A stretch of DNA of 51,107 nucleotides, from contig NZ_JACJON010000064.1 of the NCBI RefSeq assembly GCF_014695585.1, positions 1 through 51,107 of the forward strand, in the 5' to 3' direction. Origin of the DNA: Microcoleus sp. FACHB-831. GTDB lineage: Bacteria; Cyanobacteriota; Cyanobacteriia; Cyanobacteriales; FACHB-T130. The translations under genes were made by a program, and so were the position numbers. Under the pieces are notes generated by a model. It did no database searches and had not been told where the DNA came from. It saw only the letters and a list, made by a program, of their open reading frames with translations. Positions 27,080 to 35,363 of the stretch are shown here, piece by piece (the stretch's first letter is position 1; each line of letters starts with the position of its first letter).

Positions 27080-27427
27080 ATGCAAACAGTCACGGTTGAT
27101 GAAATTCAGCGAGATCCCTTGAAGTACCTCAACCAAGTTGAGGCAGGTGAAATCTTCGTCATTGTCCAAGCTGACAAACCGATTGCTGAACTTAGACCGA
27201 TTACACCCGTTCGCAGACAGTTAAGACCGTTTGGCTTGTGTGACGGAGAGTTTACGGTTTGTGATGATTTTGATGCCCCTTTGCCAGAAGATATTCTGAA
27301 TGTCTTTGAGGGGAGAGGAAAATTCTCCTGGATACGCATATTTTCTCATGGTTCATCAGTGGCGATCGCCGATTATCAAATGACCTGCGCGACAATATCC
27401 GCGATCCAGATAACGAAATATATCTGA
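27080..27427 (+). CDS. Phd/YefM-type antitoxin, read-through form
   Basis: The first 79 residues are a normal Phd-type antitoxin: VTVDEIQRDPLKYLNQVEAG, ADKPIAELRPI and a C-terminal PLPEDILNVFEGR. Normally the frame would stop after FEGR. Here the codon at 27317-27319 is GGA, not TGA, so translation runs on for 36 residues in a frame that overlaps the PIN toxin gene. The added tail (FSWIRIFSHGSSVAIADYQM and on) is unrelated to antitoxins. DNA binding by the N-terminal domain should be intact; binding of toxin by the extended C-terminal part is uncertain. The partner toxin gene follows in the +2 frame. Confidence 0.87.
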   Translation: MQTVTVDEIQRDPLKYLNQVEAGEIFVIVQADKPIAELRPITPVRRQLRPFGLCDGEFTVCDDFDAPLPEDILNVFEGRGKFSWIRIFSHGSSVAIADYQMTCATISAIQITKYI

Positions 27428-27699
27428 GTGTTGTCTCAGTGTGGGAAGCAATTATCAAGTATCAGTTAGGCAAACTACCACTGCCAGAGCCACCTGAAAT
27501 TTACCTCCCAAAACAGCGCGATCACCATCTAATCGACAGTCTTAATCTAGATGAAAGTAGTATTGCTCAACTTGCCAATCTACCGCCGTTACACCGCGAT
27601 CCATTTGATAGAATACTCATCTGTCAAGCTCTAGAGCATGGTTTGACAATTGCCACAGTGGATGCGGCAATTCGCGCCTATTCCATTAGCGTCATTTAG
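27316..27699 (+). pseudogene. PIN domain toxin lacking its start codon
   Basis: The frame from 27316 encodes a complete 127-residue PIN-domain ribonuclease (VapC-like), with acidic residues in KILLDTHIF, SVWEA, HRDPFDR and TVDAAI. Its first codon is AGG (27316-27318) where ATG is expected. No other ATG/GTG/TTG appears before the GTG at 27439, beyond the first catalytic Asp. The ATT at 27322, after a purine-rich GAGGGGAGAGGA, could act as a weak start. Changing the single base G27317 to T restores both an ATG here and the TGA stop of the antitoxin. I list it as a pseudogene, though the body of the gene is undamaged. Confidence 0.75.
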
Positions 27700-27716
27700 A
27701 GTATCTAAACACCACT

Positions 27717-27764
27717 GTGAACGGCGATGAGCGAGGCGCTCTCGCTTCGCTCATCGCCGTTCAC
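27717..27764. terminator. Long perfect hairpin after toxin gene
   Basis: An 18-bp perfect stem, GTGAACGGCGATGAGCGA (27717-27734) and TCGCTCATCGCCGTTCAC (27747-27764), encloses a 12-base loop. It lies 18 bases after the toxin stop. There is no T-run, so it may be a repeat-derived palindrome that blocks read-through rather than a classical terminator. Its right arm runs into the dispersed repeat. Confidence 0.55.
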
Positions 27765-27980
27765 CAGCAGGAATTTGATTAACTCACATCCGGCGGCTTG
27801 TACTAGGAAGCTAAGAGCGATCGCCACCTCCGATGCACCCTTATCTCAGTTCGTTAGTTTTCGGGCACTTAGAACCAACAATTTGCTAAACTTCAACATC
27901 TGGAGTTCAACTAAAAATAGTTCGATCGTTGGCAATTCGCAGGGGGTTGCGGAGTGGCTCATAATGAACGCACAGGAAAT
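27723..27980 (+). repeat. Dispersed repeat, copy 1
   Basis: About 258 bases that recur at 29413-29673 (same order, strongly similar, with a core of 220 bases of equal length: 27761-27980 and 29454-29673). It ends just before the pentapeptide gene. The reverse strand holds a decayed reading frame with a GRELIKFL-like peptide. Confidence 0.85.
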
Positions 27981-28008
27981 GGTGTCGATGAACTCAGGGG
28001 TTAGCGTT

Positions 28009-28731
28009 ATGGACGCTGAAGAGTTGTTCAGGCGATATGCTGCTGGGGAGAGGGATTTTGTGGGAGTTGATTTGACAGGAGCCGATCTCAGTAGTGCCGT
28101 CTGGGAAGATACTAGCGATCGCCCCGTTGGCGGTGCTGATTTGAGCGGGATCAACCTGATGGGAGCCAAGCTGAGTAAAACTCGTCTGGTTGGTGTCAAC
28201 TTGAGCAATGCTAACTTGAGCCGTGCCGATCTCAGGAACGCCGATCTGCGTGTTGCCGATCTGAGTGGAGCTGACTTGAGAAGTGCCGTCTTGGATTGGG
28301 CTGACTTGAGAGGCATAAACTTTACTGGTGCCGACATGAGAGAGTCCAGCTTGTCCCACGTTGAATTCATGGAAGTTAGCTTCAGAGGGGCTAACTTGGA
28401 GGATGCCGACCTGTCCTATAGTCGTATGGAAGGGTCTGACTTCACTGGAGCCAATCTGAGGAATGCTAACTTGAATACTGCTCTCTTGGAGCGAGCCAAT
28501 TTCAGTAGTGCCAACCTCAGCGGGGTTGACCTGTATGCCTGCTCTTTGGAGCGAGCTACCATGATTGGTGCCGATCTGAGTAATGCTCAGCTGGATGCTA
28601 CCAACTTTGCTGGTCTTGACCTGACTGATGTCAACCTGACTGATGCTTGGGATGCCGATGTCGATGGTGCTATTCTCTGCAACACGACTATGCCAGATGG
28701 AACTATTGCGAGCAATAACGATCGCTGTTGA
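28009..28731 (+). CDS. Pentapeptide-repeat protein
   Basis: About 40 tandem five-residue repeats of the A(D/N)LXX type run through residues 20-230 (for example GADLSGINLMGAKLS, NANLSRADLRNADL). They are predicted to fold into a right-handed quadrilateral beta-helix. Some such proteins mimic DNA and protect gyrase; most cyanobacterial ones have no known function. The frame is open to 27727, but the upstream part is the dispersed repeat, and the conserved-looking beginning is MDAEELFRRYAAGERDF, so I take the ATG at 28009 (240 residues). Starts at 27964 or 27988 are possible. It converges with the Uma2 gene. Confidence 0.86.
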   Translation: MDAEELFRRYAAGERDFVGVDLTGADLSSAVWEDTSDRPVGGADLSGINLMGAKLSKTRLVGVNLSNANLSRADLRNADLRVADLSGADLRSAVLDWADLRGINFTGADMRESSLSHVEFMEVSFRGANLEDADLSYSRMEGSDFTGANLRNANLNTALLERANFSSANLSGVDLYACSLERATMIGADLSNAQLDATNFAGLDLTDVNLTDAWDADVDGAILCNTTMPDGTIASNNDRC

Positions 28732-28748
28732 GGCGGTGGTGCGATCGC

Positions 28749-29312
28749 TTATTCCAGTAGCCAACCAAACAAATCTCCCAAAGTGAGACTGAAATTATTG
28801 GCAAATTCTGGTACTGGCAAACGCGCTTCTGGTTCATCAAAAACTTCTGTTGGTCGATCCGGCAAATAGACGAACACTGATTGTTCGTCTGGATCGATTA
28901 GCCACCCCATCTGGGTCTCATACTTCAGACAGTGCAGAATATTTTTCGTTACTTTCGTCTGGCTTTGGTCAGGCGAAAGAATTTCAATTGTCCAATCTGG
29001 AGCAGTCGAGAAAACATTCGCAACCCCACCATTTTCCTTGCGCGGAATCCGTTCCCACGTAAATACAGAAATGTCAGGTACGATTGAGCGCCCGCCAAAA
29101 GTACAGCGCAGCTCTGAAAAAGCGCGTGCAATTCGCTGTGGCTTGAGTATTGCGTTGATGGCGGCTGCAAACTCAGTCTGAATCGCGCTATGTTCTCCTT
29201 GAGGCATTGGCTTTTGGATAATACGTCCGTCAATGTATTCGCTAGCAGGTTTGATTTCCGGAAGTTTTAGAAACTCTTCCAGCGTCAGAACTTTGGTGGG
29301 TGTTTGTACCAT
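28749..29312 (-). CDS. Uma2 family (DUF820) endonuclease-like protein
   Basis: A paralogue of the protein at 12367-12933: EFLKLPEIKPASEYIDGR, GRSIVPDISVF, APDWTIEILSPDQ and MGWLIDPDEQ match it nearly residue for residue, and the length (187) is the same. The VPD and TIEI acidic residues are kept. It lies between the two copies of the dispersed repeat, so the region has probably been shaped by recombination. The function is inferred only from fold membership. Nothing suggests that it is part of a restriction system with the genes at 25-27 kb. Confidence 0.88.
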   Translation of the reverse strand: MVQTPTKVLTLEEFLKLPEIKPASEYIDGRIIQKPMPQGEHSAIQTEFAAAINAILKPQRIARAFSELRCTFGGRSIVPDISVFTWERIPRKENGGVANVFSTAPDWTIEILSPDQSQTKVTKNILHCLKYETQMGWLIDPDEQSVFVYLPDRPTEVFDEPEARLPVPEFANNFSLTLGDLFGWLLE

Positions 29313-29412
29313 TTTTTACGTTTGAGGCAGCTATTTACACCGCTATTACCTGTTATTCTACAAAGCGATCGCTTTGTTCAAGCTATCTAACACCATGCTC
29401 ACCCGACAAACG

Positions 29413-29673
29413 GGCGATGATCGGGGCGCGATCGCTTCGCTACGCACTCTTTTTCACCAGCAAAAATTTGATTAACTCACGTCCGGCGTCTTGTACAAGG
29501 AAGCAAAGAGCGATCGCCGTCCCTGCTGCACGCTTACCTCAGTTCGTTAGCGATCGGGCACTTAGATCCAACAATTTGCTAAACTTCAACATCTGGAGTT
29601 CAACTAAAAATAGTTTGCTCGTTGGCAATTCGCAGGGGGTCGCGCAGTGGCTCATAATGAACGCGCAGGAAAT
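29413..29673 (+). repeat. Dispersed repeat, copy 2
   Basis: Second long copy of the repeat at 27723-27980. Its right end contains the GTG start codon and first nine codons of the DUF4336 gene. The flanks differ beyond 29413 on the left and 29673 on the right. Confidence 0.85.
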
Positions 29674-30879
29674 GCAGCAGAGCTTAATCAAAAGGACTTT
29701 TCATGGTTCTTCTGGTTCACTTTGCCACTCTATCCATACAGCCGAAGGCGGACACTCCGCAAAGAAGTAATTAAGGACACCATCTGGACTTTTGACCAGT
29801 TGCAGGGCATTTTCTACGTTGTTGTCCCCATTCGCATGACCGTCGTTAAGCTAGATGAAGGCGGTCTGCTCATCTATGCTCCCGTTGCGCCGACCCCAGA
29901 ATGTATTAGACTTCTCAACGAATTGGTTGCAGAACACGGCGATGTTAAGTACATCATCCTACCAACTATCTCTGGACTAGAACATAAAGTCTTTGTTGGC
30001 CCTTTTGCTAGATACTTTCCCAACGCACAGGTTTTTGTAGCTCCCAACCAGTGGAGTTTCCCGCTAAATTTGCCGCCAACTTGGCTTGGTTTGCCTCGGA
30101 AACGCACGCATATACTCCCGGAAGACAGCAGCAAAACCCCCTTTGCTGACGAGTTTGATTATGCAATCTTGGGCGCTATTGAATTGGGACCGGGTAAGTT
30201 TGCAGAAGTTGCATTCTTTCACAAGCGATCGCGCACTCTTTTGGTAACAGATTCGGTGGTTTCTGTACCAGAAGATCCGCCTGCGATTGTCCAATTAGAT
30301 CCATATCCTTTGCTGTTCCATGCTAAAGATAAAACGTCTGATATTGTTGCAGACAATGTGACAAACCGCCGTAAGGGATGGCAACGCATTTCGCTATTTG
30401 CTTTATACTTCCAACCCAGCGTGCTGCAAGTACCCGGCTGGGGTGAAGTATTTCGCAATGCCGCCAAAGCAAGCGATCGCTCCAAAAAATCCTATTTCGG
30501 CTTATTTCCCTTTAAATGGAAGGACGACTGGAAGCGGTCATTCAATGCATTGCGCGGCGATGGCCGTTTATTTGTAGCACCGATTTTACAAACGCTAATT
30601 CTCAACCGCGCACCGAGGGAAACTATCGAATGGGCAAATAAAGTGGCGAGTTGGGATTTTCAGTGGATTATTCCCTGCCATTTTGACTCACCAATTAAAG
30701 CAGAACCCTATCAGTTTCGCCAAGCATTTTCGTTTCTTGAAAAGCAGCCTTCTGTTAGTGCAGGTTTGTTTAACAATAGCAATTATGCCTTGCCAGAGGA
30801 AAACTTTAAGTTACTAAGAGAAATTGATAAAGGTCTAAGCAAGCTTGGCATCGTGCCGCCACAGCAGGATAAGATATAG
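29647..30879 (+). CDS. DUF4336 domain protein
   Basis: The 410-residue protein belongs to the DUF4336 family, common in cyanobacteria and plants. Recognised segments are YPYSRRRTLRKEVIKDTIW, FDQLQGIFYVVVPIRMTVVK, GDVKYIILPTISGLEHKVF and FVAPNQWSFPLNLPPTWLGL. Some members resemble a metallo-beta-lactamase fold, here without the full metal-binding HXHXDH, so catalysis is not assumed. The start is the only usual one in frame, a GTG at 29647, which is inside the dispersed repeat; the first nine residues (MAHNERAGN) are therefore not family sequence. A point change or insertion may have replaced the original start. Confidence 0.85.
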   Translation: MAHNERAGNAAELNQKDFSWFFWFTLPLYPYSRRRTLRKEVIKDTIWTFDQLQGIFYVVVPIRMTVVKLDEGGLLIYAPVAPTPECIRLLNELVAEHGDVKYIILPTISGLEHKVFVGPFARYFPNAQVFVAPNQWSFPLNLPPTWLGLPRKRTHILPEDSSKTPFADEFDYAILGAIELGPGKFAEVAFFHKRSRTLLVTDSVVSVPEDPPAIVQLDPYPLLFHAKDKTSDIVADNVTNRRKGWQRISLFALYFQPSVLQVPGWGEVFRNAAKASDRSKKSYFGLFPFKWKDDWKRSFNALRGDGRLFVAPILQTLILNRAPRETIEWANKVASWDFQWIIPCHFDSPIKAEPYQFRQAFSFLEKQPSVSAGLFNNSNYALPEENFKLLREIDKGLSKLGIVPPQQDKI

Positions 30880-30893
30880 AACAAACGTTGATT

Positions 30894-31787
30894 TCAGCTT
30901 CTTCCATCCTTTATATCAATGCTTGCACAACCACTATCTAGTAAATTAGTGCTGTATTTTTGGTTTCTATACTTCCAATTTATTCCCCAAGGAGGAGAGC
31001 CGATTCTTTTCCAAAATGCCTTTGCCAATCTCTCATTTATCTCGTTAATTAGTGTTTCATTTTCAATGTCCCTATCTACATAGTTGTATATGCCATCTGT
31101 ACCAACTTCTAAGGCGTACCATTTTTTATCTTGACTTTTTAAAAGGTCAACTATGCCAAAGCTATAATACAAACCTGTAGATATCAGAGCTTTAGTAGCA
31201 ACTTCTACTGCTTCCTTATCAGGACTTTCGCCATATTCATATATTGCGCCTTGTGCATGAGCCACCCAAGGATTTTTGATATTTTTATCTTTAAACCTCC
31301 TAGCGTTAAACCCGAATATTTCACCATCGACACAGTACAACCTATACACTTCTGGTCTTTGTAATTCAATAAATTCCTGGAGCAGGAAAGGCTTTGGCCA
31401 ACCTTTGGGGATTTGGCTTACATTTTCAATAAAACGATGATTTATCGCGCCACAACCTGTTGGGTATTTTAAGATCCATTTAAGTTGATCGTTCTCTGAC
31501 AAAATCGCTTCAATCTCCTTGGCGTTACTCGGAATAATAGTTCTTGGTCTTGGCACGCCGAAGGCATTAAATCTTTCTTCTATTTTTCTTTTATCTGCTG
31601 CTATTTTTATTGAATCAATTGGAATGAAACTAGCTATTTTGTTAATTTCATCATTGTCAACGCAAAGGATGTAGTTTAAATCGCCAAAATCTTCTTGTAT
31701 ATCTACCCACAACGATTCTGAAAGAATATAAGCTAAATTTTCAAAAGCCCATTTGCCACCACCCTGATTAATAATCGCCGGAATCAT
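30894..31787 (-). CDS. ATP-grasp domain protein
   Basis: The protein looks like an ATP-grasp ligase, which uses ATP to form an acyl phosphate and join it to an amine or thiol. The N-terminal sequence MIPAIINQGGGKWAFENL, the middle LKYPTGCGAINHRFIE (phosphate-loop-like) and PFLLQEFIEL, and the C-terminal GIVDLL and ALEVGTDGIYN are the relevant parts. The frame is open to 31832, but the added 15 residues are a translated HIP1 octamer, so the ATG at 31787 is preferred (297 residues). No peptide precursor or partner enzyme is adjacent, so whether it modifies peptides or small molecules is unknown. Confidence 0.75.
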   Translation of the reverse strand: MIPAIINQGGGKWAFENLAYILSESLWVDIQEDFGDLNYILCVDNDEINKIASFIPIDSIKIAADKRKIEERFNAFGVPRPRTIIPSNAKEIEAILSENDQLKWILKYPTGCGAINHRFIENVSQIPKGWPKPFLLQEFIELQRPEVYRLYCVDGEIFGFNARRFKDKNIKNPWVAHAQGAIYEYGESPDKEAVEVATKALISTGLYYSFGIVDLLKSQDKKWYALEVGTDGIYNYVDRDIENETLINEINERLAKAFWKRIGSPPWGINWKYRNQKYSTNLLDSGCASIDIKDGRS

Positions 31788-31832
31788 ACTTATATAGCCT
31801 CCTAATGAAAAAGTGCGATCGCCTATTACCAT

Positions 31833-32198
31833 AGCTTAGGCAGCGCGATCGCGCGATCGCCCTATGTTGGTTTAACGCAGCAAAGCCAACATTTCATCAT
31901 TATTCGCTGCCGACAATTTAATTAAATCCTACTATTTGCATACCAGGGCTTTGAGTAAGCGCTATTTTCCGATTGTAGACCGCTTACTGTAAAACAACAT
32001 TACGAATAAGCGTGTTAGGCCACTGCCGATGGTTCAATAAATATTAGACCTCTATCTCTACGGATACTTCTACTAAACGAGTGTTAGTTACACCCAGAAG
32101 ATGGAATACTGCGATGAGGGAGTTAGGCCGCAGTGAGAATTAGAATAGCCGCACGCCTAGAGGCTGATTTCCAATTGATATGGATATAATTTTACTTT
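31833..32198. other. 366-base intergenic region
   Basis: Divergent promoter region of the ATP-grasp and cold-shock genes. It contains a double HIP1 sequence (CGATCGCGCGATCG around 31847-31860) and a short inverted repeat TGTTGG...CCAACA (31865-31892). I see no gene, RNA or conserved motif beyond these. Confidence 0.5.
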
Positions 32199-32825
32199 AT
32201 GAAACCTACTATGCATAAAGGTAAGTTAACAGTATGGAAGGACGCTAAGGGCTTTGGCTTTATAAAACCAGACAATGGAGGCCAAGAAGTTTTTATTCAT
32301 ATTAGTGCGCTGAAGGATAGTAATCGCCGTCCAAAAGTAGGAGATGCAATCTTTTATCAAATAGCAGTTGAAAATAATGGAAAAATACGGGCGAATGATG
32401 CCTTTCTTGACAAGCCTACATCTCAGACTAATTTACAAACTTTGCCTTTAGCTTTAAAGGCTTTTTTTCTATATATTTTACCTTTGTGGGGAACGATCTC
32501 ATTTGCCTTGAAAACGTTCAATCCGCTGCCTTTAATACTTTATCCTCTTATGAGCATAATTACTTTTGCAATTTACGCTGAGGATAAATCTCGTGCAAAA
32601 AAAGGGCAATGGAGAATACCAGAAGCTACTCTGCATACGTGCGAATTAGCAGGTGGGTGGCTGGGTGCATTCATAGCCCAACAAAAACTACGCCACAAGA
32701 ATAGAAAAGCTTCTTATCAAGTAGTATTTTGGATAATCGTTGCTTTACACATAGTATTTTGGGTAGATTGGCTTTTCTTGGGTGGAAACCTCATGAAGCT
32801 AATATTGACTCAATCTTACAAATGA
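32199..32825 (+). CDS. Cold-shock domain fused to DUF1294 membrane domain
   Basis: Residues 5-70 are a cold-shock domain with the RNA-binding motifs KGFGFI and EVFIHIS. From about residue 80 there are four hydrophobic helices (near 83-100, 105-125, 143-160 and 178-200) that fit DUF1294, with YAEDKSRAKKGQWRIPE and GWLGAFIAQQKLRHK being the family's characteristic parts. The combination is a known architecture. It suggests an RNA- or single-strand-DNA-binding domain attached to the membrane; the role is unknown. The ATG at 32199 is preceded by AT-rich DNA and a weak ribosome binding site. Confidence 0.9.
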   Translation: MKPTMHKGKLTVWKDAKGFGFIKPDNGGQEVFIHISALKDSNRRPKVGDAIFYQIAVENNGKIRANDAFLDKPTSQTNLQTLPLALKAFFLYILPLWGTISFALKTFNPLPLILYPLMSIITFAIYAEDKSRAKKGQWRIPEATLHTCELAGGWLGAFIAQQKLRHKNRKASYQVVFWIIVALHIVFWVDWLFLGGNLMKLILTQSYK

Positions 32826-32908
32826 CCTCAATCTAGTCTTGCAATGAAGAAAATAGCTAATACGGACTGTTTCAATTCTTGCTTAAATTCGACTCGCCAG
32901 AAGTGTTA

Positions 32909-34249
32909 TTAACGTTTAATTTCCTTAAACCGTTCTTGCGCTGATTTAAACGCTTCTTGCATCACAGATTGAATTTTTTCAGGATCTGGCTTTTTACCTC
33001 CCATTAAGTCACCGAAATAGACGCAGGCTCCTTCGCCCAATGCCCAGGTATAAGCAGCTGCCCAAGAAGCAGCGATCGCGCTGCCCAAAACAGGCAAAAA
33101 TTTGATTAACTCGCGTCCGACTGCGCGTGCCAAAAAGCCACTGGCGATCGCGCTTACCACACCACCCGCCTGCGATCGCGTCAACGTCTGCCCATACAAT
33201 TTACCCAACACACCCACCATCGAGACTTGCAAGACAGTCAGCACAGGCATACTGGCAAAGGGCAGGGGTACAGCCTCAATCGCGGCTGCCATAACAGAAA
33301 ATGCCAAAATGTAGCGGCGTCCGACATCGCGGTAGAGGTTGCCAATTTTTTCCCCAGCTTCTGTATCTAATAATTGATAAATTGCACGGGATTCAGCTTC
33401 TGGGAGTAACTCTGCTAGAGCATCTCTCAACGCCTCTAAGCCGTAAAATACCGTATTATAGCCATCCTCTTCTAGAGTGAAGTCTATCATTACAGCGCGA
33501 TTGCACAATCCTCCAAAGGCTTGCTGAATTGCCGCAAATGCACGGTTCACCTCCTCATAATCTGGTGGATAGGTAGGGTGATCCACTGTACCGGGAGGGT
33601 AAACCTCATGCAAGCAAGTAACCGCCAGCAAACACGGAATATCTGGATGCTGCTGACGTAACTGCTGTGCAATTTGCCTTAGCGTGTCCGTTGCAAAATC
33701 ATTAATTTTGACCGTCAGAATCAAAATTCTAGCGCGGCGACTCTTCTGTTGCAGATCTTCAACCAGTTCTTCAATAATTGCCTGAGTGTTCTGGCTTACA
33801 TCCCCCAAGCCGACCGTATCTGTAAAAATCAGCAACGGCAGATCGTTAGAAGGATAAGCATAGCGTTCGGTGTGCTGCGTATGGGGACGAAATCCCTGAC
33901 CTACAATCTCAGCCGAAACGCCAGTCAGTCCCCGCACAATTGAACTTTTCCCAGCTTGGGGCTTACCAATTAGCAAGGCTTCCGTAGTTGGCAGTTCAGC
34001 TCTAACAGTCTCCAAAATCTCTGCAACCCGATCTTCGCTGACGCTAAACCACTTAGCCGCTGTTTGTGTAACTTGATCCACAGGTAGAAGTTGCATCAAG
34101 CGTGTTGTTGAGTTGTTCCAGACACCAGCAATGCGGTTTTTCCAGGAATTATTGACCGCTGGAGTCGTCGCGCCCTCAATCGGTTCGCTCAATTGTTGAG
34201 AATCAGGCTTTGGTAAATCAGCATCGCGTTGCTCAGTCATGTAAATCAA
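32909..34249 (-). CDS. GTPase with C-terminal DUF697-type membrane domain
   Basis: The 446-residue protein has an Era-like GTPase domain (about residues 85-265) with P-loop GKPQAGKSS and G3 motif TDTVGLGD; no normal NKXD is visible (VTCLHE stands at that place), so its nucleotide specificity could differ. The C-terminal part (about 315-420) is hydrophobic with two or more helices and the segment GFLARAVGRELIKFLPVLGS, typical of DUF697 regions that fold against or into membranes. The role is unknown. Part of this coding sequence (around 33094-33152) resembles the dispersed repeats at 27 and 29 kb. HIP1 octamers are common here. Confidence 0.85.
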   Translation of the reverse strand: MIYMTEQRDADLPKPDSQQLSEPIEGATTPAVNNSWKNRIAGVWNNSTTRLMQLLPVDQVTQTAAKWFSVSEDRVAEILETVRAELPTTEALLIGKPQAGKSSIVRGLTGVSAEIVGQGFRPHTQHTERYAYPSNDLPLLIFTDTVGLGDVSQNTQAIIEELVEDLQQKSRRARILILTVKINDFATDTLRQIAQQLRQQHPDIPCLLAVTCLHEVYPPGTVDHPTYPPDYEEVNRAFAAIQQAFGGLCNRAVMIDFTLEEDGYNTVFYGLEALRDALAELLPEAESRAIYQLLDTEAGEKIGNLYRDVGRRYILAFSVMAAAIEAVPLPFASMPVLTVLQVSMVGVLGKLYGQTLTRSQAGGVVSAIASGFLARAVGRELIKFLPVLGSAIAASWAAAYTWALGEGACVYFGDLMGGKKPDPEKIQSVMQEAFKSAQERFKEIKR

Positions 34250-34534
34250 AATAGCAGATAGTTTCAGCCTACATCCTGTCTATCATCTAGACTACAAGCA
34301 AGCTACTCTTCACTTCATGAAAACTGTTTTGAGCCAGATTTTTGTAAACTTTCCTAAGTTTATTCACGCCCTAACGTAAAAAGGTTTATTGCGTAAACTT
34401 TTTACTTTTACTTTAGAGCAAGTATGGCTGCTAAAAAGTCAGTCCTGCGGGGGAAGTCATTCAGTCTCTAAGCTTAATTACCATAAGTATAGGGGTGGCA
34501 TATTTAATACACAAGCAATCAAATAATTATAACT

Positions 34535-35293
34535 ATGGCAACACAAAATCGCGAGATTGAAAAACCCGCCTATGTAGAAAGGCGGGGTGGTGGTAACGGT
34601 TTGAGCAACTTCTTGTCTGCTGTAGCGGTTTTGCTCTCTACCTTAGCTTTGGCTTGCAGCGGCTTTGCTGCCTACCAAGTCTATAAACTAAGCAATTCAT
34701 CGAACCGTGCTGCGGTTCCTCCTATCCAAGTAGTTCCGGTTCCAGTACCTAGTTCAGCGCCAGCTAGTAGTAGCGATACTGCCCAGGTTGCGCCACAAAC
34801 GGGAACTACTACGCTACCAGAAGGGCCAACAGTTGCATCACCAGCACCAGTAACATCCCCAGCGACCACCACAATTGTACAAACACCCGTCGCGACGGTT
34901 AATGCAGAATTTACACCGGGTCAATTTGTGCAAACTGCTTTGGGAAATAAGGCGCAGGTAGAGTTACTTTCAGCTAAGAGGATTCAGAACCCAGAGACCA
35001 AAAATCGCGACGTAGTAAACGTGCAAATGAGGATTCGTCGTCTTACAGATCCAGTAACGTTTGATGATGTTATTAGGGTTTATGAGACAACAGCCCGCAA
35101 TCCAGACACTACGGAAACTTACAAAGCAGTTGATGGTAATAAGCGCTCAACGGTTCTCGTAAATTTACCGGATATTCGCAGCGGTGCATCAGCAGATGCC
35201 TATGTTTGGCTGAGAGTACCAGAGGGTACTAACAGATTAGACATCTACGTGCCAGAGACTGGAGCATTTAAGAACGTGCCTATTTCCAATTAA
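34535..35293 (+). CDS. Membrane-anchored protein with Pro-rich linker, unknown
   Basis: The 252-residue protein starts with a short cytoplasmic part, one hydrophobic helix (about residues 24-48, LSAVAVLLSTLALACSGFAA) and a Pro/Ser/Thr/Ala-rich linker (55-130). The C-terminal domain (about 130-252) is a soluble beta-rich fold with conserved-looking segments QFVQTALGNKAQVELLSAKR and VWLRVPEGTNRLDIYVPE, resembling the DUF4352-type immunoglobulin-like proteins, but I am not certain. The build indicates a protein attached to the cytoplasmic or thylakoid membrane with the domain outside. A HIP1-based hairpin follows. Confidence 0.7.
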   Translation: MATQNREIEKPAYVERRGGGNGLSNFLSAVAVLLSTLALACSGFAAYQVYKLSNSSNRAAVPPIQVVPVPVPSSAPASSSDTAQVAPQTGTTTLPEGPTVASPAPVTSPATTTIVQTPVATVNAEFTPGQFVQTALGNKAQVELLSAKRIQNPETKNRDVVNVQMRIRRLTDPVTFDDVIRVYETTARNPDTTETYKAVDGNKRSTVLVNLPDIRSGASADAYVWLRVPEGTNRLDIYVPETGAFKNVPISN

Positions 35294-35299
35294 AGAGTG

Positions 35300-35340
35300 A
35301 AGCGCGATCGCCCATATAGAAAAAGGATGCGATCGCGCTT
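35300..35340. terminator. HIP1-based inverted repeat between convergent genes
   Basis: AAGCGCGATCGC (35300-35311) and GCGATCGCGCTT (35329-35340) are perfect reverse complements, 12 bp, with a 17-base loop. It lies between two convergent genes and could terminate transcription from either side, though it has no clear T-run. Confidence 0.6.
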
Positions 35341-35363
35341 GCAAGCAAACGACTTTAAAAAAA

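Noticed and set aside
27994-28764. Long minus-strand open frame opposite the pentapeptide gene
   Set aside because: The regular pentapeptide codon pattern leaves the antisense strand free of stops; the product is a low-complexity Gln/Ile/Ser repeat with no features of its own.
30894-31832. Graspetide (microviridin-like) gene cluster around the ATP-grasp gene
   Set aside because: No precursor peptide, transporter or second ligase is visible within 2 kb.
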